Source of the DNA: Symbiodinium natans | Lineage: Eukaryota > Sar > Dinophyceae > Suessiales > Symbiodiniaceae | Assembly (NCBI GenBank): GCA_905221605.1 | Contig: CAJNDS010001080.1 | Location: 1 to 36,048 of the forward strand | Length of the DNA: 36,048 nucleotides | Reading direction: 5' to 3' | In this document: one piece after another, positions 29,826-36,048 of the stretch | Layout of the letters: each line of letters begins with the position of its first letter | Position numbering within the stretch: the stretch's first letter is position 1 | Translations under genes and position numbers: made by a program | Notes under the pieces: generated by a model | What the model was told of the DNA's origin: nothing | Seen by the model: the letters and a program-made list of their open reading frames with translations, nothing else | The model's database searches: none

Positions 29826-29890
29826 GGGGGGGGGGGGTTGTTCAGGGGTCGTGGCTACGTTGGAAGACCCCTGCAGCCCCCCCCCCCCCC
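29826..29890. repeat. G run and C run in inverted arrangement
   Basis: G12 at 29826-29837 and C14 at 29877-29890, separated by 39 bases, could pair as a hairpin. Confidence 0.8.
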
Positions 29891-30059
29891 TTCCGGTTTT
29901 TAGGCAAACTTCATGATAATAAGCAATATGTTGTGTGACAGAAACTCTTCCAATCAAAATTGAATACGCAGATTACATACCAACTCATACATGCTTTAAA
30001 TGCCTAAACCTTAAATCCCTAAGGTTTCAACATGGTTTAAATGCCTATTTTTTAAACCC

Positions 30060-30215
30060 TGAACCAACACCAAGAACCAAGAACCCAAACTCCCACAAAC
30101 ACTTTTCCTGGGAATCTTGGTTCTTGGTTCTTGGTTCCGGGCCCGATTCAGGTTGAATCGGCCAGGTTCAGGTGAATCGGCCCCGGAAGCAAGAACCAAG
30201 AACCTGAATCTGGAT
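30060..30215. repeat. Foldback element related in architecture to 25333-25640
   Basis: Arms of AAGAACCAAGAACC and TTGGTTCTTGGTT surround CACTTTTCCTGGGAATC. Next comes GGCCCGATTCAGGTTGAATC followed by GGCCAGGTTCAGGTGAATCG, then another AAGAACCAAGAACC. The order of parts and the CTGGGAATCTT loop edge match the 25.3-kb repeats, while the arms have changed from GAAGATT-type to AAGAACC-type on both sides. Confidence 0.75.
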
Positions 30216-30506
30216 CTCTGGTCAGACCTGGGTTCCAGTGGGGGGTGGGGGGGGGGGGGGGTGCTCAAATATGTAAATATATAAGTGAACAAAAAACATG
30301 CTACCCCCCCCGCCCCCCCTAAACCAACCCCGCACGATCGCAGAGCAAGAAACAAGATTCAGAGCAATAACAAGCAGCCAGAAGAATAAACAAAATAAAA
30401 CTAGTAAAGAGACATGAAAAAAACATCCCAAACAACAAAAAACAAACCAACCAATAAACACACAGCACCAAACAAAAAAAACACTAACACCAAAGAAGGC
30501 AAAAGT
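30216..30506. other. G run, C run and AT/AC-rich DNA; no gene
   Basis: A G-rich tract at 30239-30261 and a C-rich tract at 30305-30320 form a possible inverted pair. 30340-30490 is A/C-rich low-complexity DNA (repeated AACAAAAAAC, CAAACAA). Confidence 0.6.
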
Positions 30507-31372
30507 TTGGGAGACGGGTCATCGTGCCCCCATTTTTTCGAATTTGGGTTTTGACAAGTCCCCCAGGTCTGGGTCATAGTGCCCCAGGTTATACTTATGA
30601 CATATATGCTATGTGCAACACTATACTAAGATTCAAATCAGAATGTATCTTCTCACCATCATATCGAGAAACTGACTGTGGGTCTCAGAACCTTTGCTAT
30701 TTTTTGATGTTTTCTGGTACCTCGCCGAGGTTTTGCAGTACCTTAAGCAATCAAAAAAAGAACTATACCTTAGCTAAGACATCTTAAGCAAGCTTCCCCC
30801 AGCAAGCAAAACCTGTACTCTATACTGGGCACTGTACCTCAATAGCTAACATATCTGAGGCCATTACGCTCCAACAAGCAGAACATGACGTCTCCGAAAA
30901 ACTATGCCTTAGCTAAGATATCTCAAGCAACCATCCCCCGATAAGCAAAACCTGAACTGCCCCAATAAGCAGAACAAAACATCCATCTAAAAAGCTATAC
31001 CTTAGCTAAGATATCTCAAGCAATCATCCCCCATAAGCAAAACCTGAACTCCATACTAAACACTGTACCTTGGCTAAGATATCTCAAGCAAGCATCCCAC
31101 GGTAAGCAAAACCTGAACTGTATACTCAACACTGTACCTTAGCTAACATATCTTAAGCCATCACGCCCCAATAACCAAAACATGACATCTATCCGCAAAA
31201 CCTATGTCCTAGCGAAGATATCTCCAAGCAACCATCCCCCGATAAGCAAAACCTGAACTCTAAACACTGTACGTATCAAATATCTTAAGCCATCACGCCT
31301 CAATAGGCAGAACAGAACATCAAGCCTGGAAAACTGTTCCTTACTGTAGCTAAGTTATCTCAAGCAATCATC
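30507..31372 (+). repeat. ~70-bp tandem array with two alternating unit types, locus 1
   Basis: A leader at about 30507-30600 (TTTGGGAGACGGGTCAT..., GGGTTTTGACAAGTCCCC) is followed, after a gap, by about nine units marked by TTAGCTAAGATATCT near 30772, 30842, 30912, 31002, 31072, 31142, 31212, 31277 and 31338. Type A continues ...AAGCAAYCATCCCCC...AAGCAAAACCTGAACT. Type B continues ...AAGCCATCACGCCCC...AGCAGAACATGACATC. The last type A unit switches in mid-unit into the CCCCAG array. The leader and several units recur at 33482-33765. Confidence 0.85.
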
Positions 31373-31379
31373 CCCCTTT

Positions 31380-31555
31380 TGAGCCCCAGCCCCCAGCCCC
31401 AGCCCCAGTTCAGCCCCCCAGCGCAGCCCCAGCCCCAGCCCCAGCCCCAGCCCCAGCCCCAGCCCCAGCCGCAAACCAAGCAAGCACCCCAAGCCCAGCC
31501 CACCCCCCCCCAACCCCCAGCCCCCAGCCCTCAACCCCCAGCCCCCCAGCGCTCC
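31380..31555 (+). repeat. CCCCAG hexanucleotide array
   Basis: Mainly (CCCCAG)n, with CCCCCAG variants at both ends. It yields Pro/Gln-type or Gly/Leu-type open frames with no other support. Confidence 0.9.
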
Positions 31556-31859
31556 CTTTTCCACTGCGGCCTTCCATTCGTCTCTTTTCTTTGCACAAGA
31601 GGAAATACAAGAAAGACTTGAGAGAATTAACGGAAGAACTACAAAGAAATATATTTGCTGAAGCAGAGAGTGAGATTGCTGAAAAGAAAAAAGAGAAGAG
31701 AGAAAAGGAACTTACATGTTCGTCCTACCTTGGTTCTTATCCCTGAGGCCACCACAGTACGACTGATGTGACAGCAGCGTGCCCTCGTGGAAACGTGTGT
31801 GGCAATAAGAAAACCCGAGTGTTGGCTTCCAAATAAACCCTTATTGAAGTCGGCCACCG
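31556..31859. other. No gene recognised
   Basis: Includes a purine-rich stretch (31595-31715: GAAATACAAGAAAGACTTGA..., AAAAAAGAGAAGAGAGAAAA). A short plus-strand frame here (EEIQERLERINGR-like) could be a relic of a coiled-coil coding region, but I cannot support it. Confidence 0.35.
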
Positions 31860-31981
31860 GGGGGGGGGGCAGGAGGGGGCGGGGGGGAGGGTGCGGGGGA
31901 GGGAGGGGGGGCAATTGTCAGGAGGGGGGCCGGGGCGGGGAGGGAGGGGGGGGGGGGGGGGGGGCGGGGGGAGGGGGGGGA
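31860..31981 (+). repeat. G-rich tract
   Basis: About 120 bases almost only G, with A and C interruptions. Quadruplex-prone. Confidence 0.9.
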
Positions 31982-31985
31982 AGCA

Positions 31986-32156
31986 GAAAAGTGTTTCCGC
32001 CATGGTCTTAAAGTTTGTGTGCGTCTGAAGCACTAGAACCTGTCCTCGAAAACGCATTTTTTTACTCTAGAAAAGTGCGTTTCCGGCATGATATTAAAGT
32101 TTGTGTGCGACTGAAGCACTCGAACGTGTCCTAGAAAACGCACTTTTTTGCTGTAG
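31986..32156. repeat. 85-bp unit, two tandem copies, with inverted ends
   Basis: AAAAGTG(CG)TTTCCGSCATG starts each unit (31986 and 32070), and GAAAACGCAYTTTTTT closes it. The ends AAAAGTGCGTTT and AAACGCACTTTT are complementary, so each unit can fold back. Confidence 0.8.
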
Positions 32157-32323
32157 AAAAGGCGAAGACAAAAAAACAGAGGGTTGATTTAGCTCCGACA
32201 GCACAGCCCTGCAGACCTAACATGGTCCTACGCAGCCGGGCCCGACAGTGCTCATGAGCCAGAATCATCTGCAAATGGTATAATGGTATACACGGCTGGC
32301 GGTATGATTGACTGGGTGGGTTG

Positions 32324-32403
32324 GGCGGGGGGGGGGGGGGGGCGAGAGAAGGGTGGGGGTGGGGGGAGGGGGTGGGGGGGGGGAGAGAAGGGGGGGGGGG
32401 GGG
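32324..32403 (+). repeat. G-rich tract
   Basis: Long G runs separated by GAGAGAAG, GTGGGGGT and similar. Confidence 0.9.
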
Positions 32404-32524
32404 CGGGTAGCAAACTGACCCGCTAAAAGGTCGGAACCTGAAACGCTGCTCTCCGCACCCTGAACCCCTGAAGCATGTGAAGCCCCTCAACCCAAACATC
32501 CCAAACCTAACTCGCAAACCTTGG

Positions 32525-32780
32525 CACTCTAAACCCTAAACTCCAAACCCTGTAACCCTAAACCCTGTAACCCTAAACCCTAAACCCTTAACCCTTAACC
32601 CTAAACCAAGGCCTCGATCCGCTCTTCCGGCACGCGCAGCTCCTGCTTCAGGAGGCATCGGAAAGGTCAAGTGTGCGCCTTCGAAGACCCCGTCAAGGGG
32701 GGTAAGAGGGGAGAGCCTTCGAAGGGACCCTAGGGTTTAGTTTAGGGTTTAGGGTTTAGGGTTGAGGGTTTAGGGTTCCC
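32525..32780. repeat. Segment capped by outward-facing telomeric words
   Basis: CCCTAAA-type words (32528-32610) and TTTAGGG-type words (32738-32776) flank a ~130-bp unique stretch (CTCGATCCGCTCTTCCGG...). The orientation is that of the two ends of a linear chromosome. Confidence 0.75.
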
Positions 32781-32974
32781 ATACACAATCCCGAGACGTT
32801 ATGTACATAGCTCCTATATACCTGTGGATGGAGGAGATCTTGCGCCGCTTTTGCAAGGCCCGCCTGTGGCAGCCGATTGTGTGTTGAGTATTAAGCAGCC
32901 CCCTAAATAACCCCTAAGGTGCCTTGCAAGGGTCCCTCCTTTCGTCCCTTGAACCCCTAAACCCTCAGCCTATG
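32781..32974. other. No gene recognised
   Basis: Short unique stretch with a few CCCTAAA words; nothing else seen. Confidence 0.4.
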
Positions 32975-33085
32975 TGGGGGATTCCGAAATTAGGGGTACA
33001 TACCTTAGTGAGGTCCTTATATCATGGGGATCCTACTATTTGGGGGTCTAAATTACAGGCCCCTTATTCTCGTAAACCCCTCTAC
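32975..33085 (-). mobile_element. Inverted dispersed copy of the inner part of the 3621-3982 element
   Basis: The reverse complement of this stretch (GGGGTTTACGAGAATAAGGG..., CAAATAGTAGGATCC, AAGGACC, CCCCTAATTTCGGAA) follows 3790-3900 and 13060-13165 along its whole length with scattered differences. The ends GGGGTTTAC and GGGGGATTCC are roughly inverted repeats of each other. This is a separate insertion of the family. Confidence 0.65.
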
Positions 33086-33148
33086 TTGCTTAAGAGCCCC
33101 CCCAAAACACAGAATTGGGTTTGTTGGGGGATAGTATAACCCCCCGCG

Positions 33149-33184
33149 CCCCCCCCCCCCCCCCAAAAAAAAAAAAAAAAAAAA
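33149..33184. repeat. Compound C-run/A-run, (C)16(A)20
   Basis: Same C-then-A order as 4620-4663, 13976-14015 and 20911-20935. Confidence 0.9.
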
Positions 33185-33481
33185 GAGACAATAATCCCTT
33201 TATTTTCCTTGTCAGGAAGGATATTCTAAATTTTTCCGGGGGAGGGGGGGGGTTCTGAAGCAAATAGTAGTACAGCCTAAGCATCCTAAGCTGTGCCATG
33301 AGCCCATAAGCGAGTGTCACGGGTCCTGCAGGTCGGTGCTGCCAAGCACGTAGCCGCACGCCTCAAGTGCTGGCATTCGGGGGTTGATGTTACGGGGCAA
33401 ATTTTCCCGAAAAGCCACTTTTGTAGAAAACAACTTTCTTCGAAACGTGGGGCCTTTCTTCGCAAAGCCACTATAGCCAAA
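33185..33481. other. No gene recognised
   Basis: A G run at 33238-33251; otherwise unique. Short overlapping frames on both strands lack any recognisable motif. Confidence 0.4.
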
Positions 33482-33765
33482 ATTTGGGAGACGGGTCATA
33501 GTGCCCCATTTTTTTTGTATTAATTTTGGGTTTTGACAAGTCCCCAGGTCTGGCGCCCCCAACAAGCAAAACATGACAACTGTCCGGAAAAAACTATGCC
33601 TTAGCTAAGATATCTCAGGCAGCCATCCCCCGATAAGCAAAACTGGTACTGCCCCAATAAGCAGACCAAAACATCTATCAAAAAAGCTATACCTAGGCTA
33701 AGATATCTCAACCAATCATCCCCCATACGCAAAACCTGAACTCTATACTAAACACTGTACCTTAG
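33482..33765 (+). repeat. ~70-bp two-type tandem array, locus 2
   Basis: Begins with the same leader (TTTGGGAGACGGGTCATAGT, then GGGTTTTGACAAGTCCCC) as locus 1, then about three units with TTAGCTAAGATATCTC. It ends abruptly at CACTGTACCTTAGG, where the GACCGTCY array begins. Confidence 0.85.
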
Positions 33766-33880
33766 GTGCGACCGTCTGACGGTCCGACCGTCTGACCGTC
33801 CGAAGGTCTGACCGTGCGACCGTCGGACCGTCTGACCGTCCGACCTCGCCGGTCCGACCGTCTGACCAACTGGCGGTCTG
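33766..33880 (+). repeat. 8-bp tandem array, GACCGTCT/GACCGTCC
   Basis: About a dozen units of CCGACCGT and CTGACCGT, partly alternating as a 16-bp unit. The CGGTCNGACCG words form short palindromes. Confidence 0.9.
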
Positions 33881-33944
33881 TCTCGTGTACAAGCGAGAGG
33901 CATTCACCGTGGCTGTGGAAAACCTTGTGTAGTATACTTAAATA

Positions 33945-34032
33945 GCAACACGCACATGCGCACATACATGCACACATGCATACATACATACAGACATACA
34001 GACAGACAGACAGACAGACATACATACATACA
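33945..34032 (+). repeat. CACA / ACAT / AGAC microsatellite
   Basis: CACATGCGCACATACATGC, then (ACAT)n, (ACAG)n and again (ACAT)n. Confidence 0.9.
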
Positions 34033-34457
34033 AGCTGCGATTATGAGTATGATCATGGCTGTTGCTGTACAAGCAATGATATGAGTAGCAAGAACAGCAG
34101 CAGCAATAACACTTACAAGTTACAACAATAGAGAACTGATGACTCTCGTTGCTAACGCACTATCATCATGATTGTGGCAATAACACTAGCATGACGATGA
34201 TGTTGATGACGGTGATGGTCATGATAATCGTTACTTGCAAGTCGCAGACTGGAGTGCTGAGGAGGCGGTGCTGCTGTGGAGACCTACGCCCTAAACCATG
34301 CACCCTAAACCCAGGGTTTAGGGTCCATGGCCACAAAAGCATCTCGCGTAGGCCTGCGCAGATCTGGTGGAAAGCGTCCGGCCACGGGACCACCTTCCTG
34401 CCAGGAAGCTTTGGGTTCGGGTTTGGGGAGGTTTAGAGCGTAGGGTTGCGGGGTTGC
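34033..34457. other. No gene; triplet-biased low complexity and a telomeric palindrome
   Basis: 34070-34240 has biased GATGATG / GCAGCAGCA type words. At 34296-34324 CACCCTAAACC and GGGTTTAGGGT form an outward-facing telomeric palindrome. Confidence 0.5.
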
Positions 34458-34506
34458 CGGGTTTAGGGTTTAGGGTTTAGGGTTTAGGGTTTAGGGTTTA
34501 GGGTCT
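34458..34506 (+). repeat. TTTAGGG array
   Basis: Seven heptads, near perfect. It is the last telomeric tract before the AT-rich satellite. Confidence 0.95.
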
Positions 34507-34612
34507 CAGATCAGAATGGCCCAGCTGTGCCCTGGAAGCCTCCGTAAAGTGTGTGGGGAAATGGAAAATGAATGTGTGCATTTTTGCATAAAGATGAACT
34601 ATTTATCGAGAA

Positions 34613-34635
34613 TATATATATATATATATATATAT
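34613..34635. repeat. (TA)n microsatellite
   Basis: About eleven TA units. Confidence 0.9.
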
Positions 34636-34687
34636 GTATGAAAGAGCAGCCTTTCGGGTCTATTTAGCTCATTCCCTTTTTTCAAAA

Positions 34688-36048
34688 AGCAGAAAATAAT
34701 TTAATTTATTTAAATAAATTAAACTATTTAAATAGAAAGCTTAATTAAATTATTTAAATCCTACGGTCCAATTAAATTATTTAATTGAGGCGTCGGATTT
34801 AAATAATTTAATTGGCTCTGTGCCTGTCTGTACTCACCTCCCACCACAATTAAATTAATTTAAACGATTTAAACGATTTAAAACGATTTAATTGGGGCCA
34901 ATTAAATCGTTTAAATCCTACGGTCCAATTATATTATTTAATTGAGGCGTCGGATTTAAACGATTTAATTGGGCCCAATTAAATCGTTTAAATCCTACGG
35001 TCCAATTAAATTATTTAATTGAGGCGTCGGTTTTAAACGATTTAATTGGACCCAATTAAATCGTCTAAATCCTAGGGTCTATTTAAATTATTTAATTGAG
35101 GCGTCGGATTTAAACGATTTAATTGGGCCCAATTAAATCGTTTAAATCGTTTAAATCGTAAAAATTAATTTAATTGTGGGGGGACTCAGCCAAGCCATAA
35201 ACCAATTACATCATTTAAATCCTACGGTCCAATTAAAATATTTAATTGAGGCGTCGGATTTAGATAATTTAATTGGCTCTGTGCCTGTCTGTACTCACCT
35301 CCCACCACAATTAAATTAATTTAAACGATTTAAACGATTTAAACGATTTAAACGATTTAATTGGATCCAATTAAATCGTTTAAATCCTACGGTCTATTTA
35401 AATTATTTAATTGAGGCGTCGGGTTTAAACGATTTAATTGGGCCCAATTAAATCGTTTAAATCCTACGGTCTATTTAAATTATTTAATTGAGGCGTCGGA
35501 TTTAAACGATTTAATTGGGCCCAATTAAATCGTTTAAATCGTTTAAATCGTTTAAATTAATTTAATTGTGGGGGGACTCAGCCAAGCCATAAACCAATTA
35601 AATCATTTAAATCCTACGGTCCAATTAAATTATTTAATTGAGGCGTCGGATTTAAATAATTTAATTGGCTCTGTGCCTGTCTGTACTCACCTCCCACCAC
35701 AATTAAATTAATTTAAACGATTTAAACGATTTAAACGATTTAATTGGATCCAATTAAATCGTTTAAATCCTACGGTCTATTTAAATTATTTAATTGAGGC
35801 GTCGGATTTAAACGATTTAATTGGGCCCAATTAAATCGTTTAAATCCTACGGTCTATTTAAATTATTTAATTGAGGCGTCGGATTTAAACGATTTAATTG
35901 GGCCCAATTAAATCGTTTAAATCGTTTAAATCGTTTAAATCGTTTAAATTAATTTAATTGTTGGGGGACTCAGCCGAGCCATAAACCAATTAAATCATTT
36001 AAATCCTACGGTCTATTTAAATTATTTAATTGAGGCGTCGGATTTAAA
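34688..36048. repeat. Higher-order AT-rich palindromic satellite, 392-bp period
   Basis: Monomers of 76-78 bp contain CCTACGGTC, AATTAAATTATTTAATTGAG, GCGTCGG and a 44-bp perfect palindrome centred on GGGCCC (arms GGATTTAAACGATTTAATTG). CCTACGGTC occurs at 34760, 34917, 34993, 35071 (as CCTAGGGTC), 35221, 35386, 35463, 35613, 35768, 35845 and 36005. Intervals from 35221 repeat as ~160, 77 and ~150, giving a 392-bp higher-order unit; the first unit (34760-35221) has one extra monomer (461 bp). Each unit is bounded by GGCTCTGTGCCTGTCTGTAC and by GGGGGGACTCAGCC, and its outer CACAATTAAATTAATTTAAA and TTTAAATTAATTTAATTGTG are complementary, so the palindromes are nested. It runs off the right edge. 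Confidence 0.95.

Noticed and set aside
31379-31621. Pro/Gln-rich protein and its Gly/Leu-rich antisense frame
   Set aside because: Direct translation of the CCCCAG hexanucleotide array; no non-repeat coding sequence supports either.
34688-36048. CRISPR-like regularly spaced repeats
   Set aside because: Spacer parts are themselves repeated, repeats are AT-rich palindromes with higher-order structure, and the genome is eukaryotic; this is satellite DNA.
1-36048. tRNA, 5S rRNA or snRNA genes
   Set aside because: I looked for T-arm words (GTTCGAATC/GTTCAAATC types) and other conserved boxes in suitable context and found none convincing.
1-36048. Autonomous transposon or retroelement proteins
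   Set aside because: No reverse transcriptase, integrase or transposase motif was seen in any frame; only short, non-coding, inverted-repeat elements are supported.

Overview
The window is nuclear DNA of a eukaryote whose telomere repeat is TTTAGGG/CCCTAAA. A dinoflagellate is the best guess. Three things support this: the telomere type, which dinoflagellates share with plants, green algae, cryptophytes and chromerids; the mostly non-coding, repeat-packed sequence; and a minus-strand gene whose leader reads signal peptide, Cys/Asp-rich pro-region, then a SLEFLQ-type motif, an arrangement I associate with secreted dinoflagellate proteins. No operons, rRNA, tRNA, CRISPR array or recognisable transposase or reverse transcriptase were seen. 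The density of interstitial telomeric tracts suggests a subtelomeric or formerly subtelomeric region.

Layout. 1-1569: telomeric arrays in both orientations, homopolymers and a (TA)n tract. 1570-9290: a block made of segment A (1570-7190) and segment B (7195-9290). 9292-10865: single-copy spacer. 10866-16320: a second, recent copy of A plus the first ~130 bp of B. 16320-21240: the only gene-bearing part, with a minus-strand gene ending at 17510 (repeat protein, 464 codons from its first ATG, two likely upstream exons to 19238) and an orphan minus-strand exon at 16934-17335. 21265-23282: the second copy of B. The gene segment therefore sits inside the second A+B copy, between two copies of the start of B. 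23283-34500: tandem and dispersed repeats: a 33-bp minisatellite, a decayed AT-rich array, 120-bp foldback repeats, ~70-bp two-subtype arrays (two loci), CCCCAG and GACCGTCY arrays, and a 50-base C run. 34688-36048: a higher-order AT-rich palindromic satellite (392-bp period) that runs off the window edge.

The most interesting signal comes from comparing the two A copies. Three telomeric tracts at equivalent positions differ by exactly 1, 3 and 5 heptads while most flanking sequence is almost unchanged. Several larger differences between copies also begin or end in CCCTAAA/TTTAGGG words. One tract sits inside an arm of an inverted-repeat element. This looks like a record of telomeric repeats being lengthened, shortened and used as recombination points inside a chromosome. 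A second theme is foldback DNA: several unrelated repeat families here are built from perfect or near-perfect palindromes, and in one pair the arms differ in sequence but keep their complementarity. All identities were judged by eye; no search or alignment was run.
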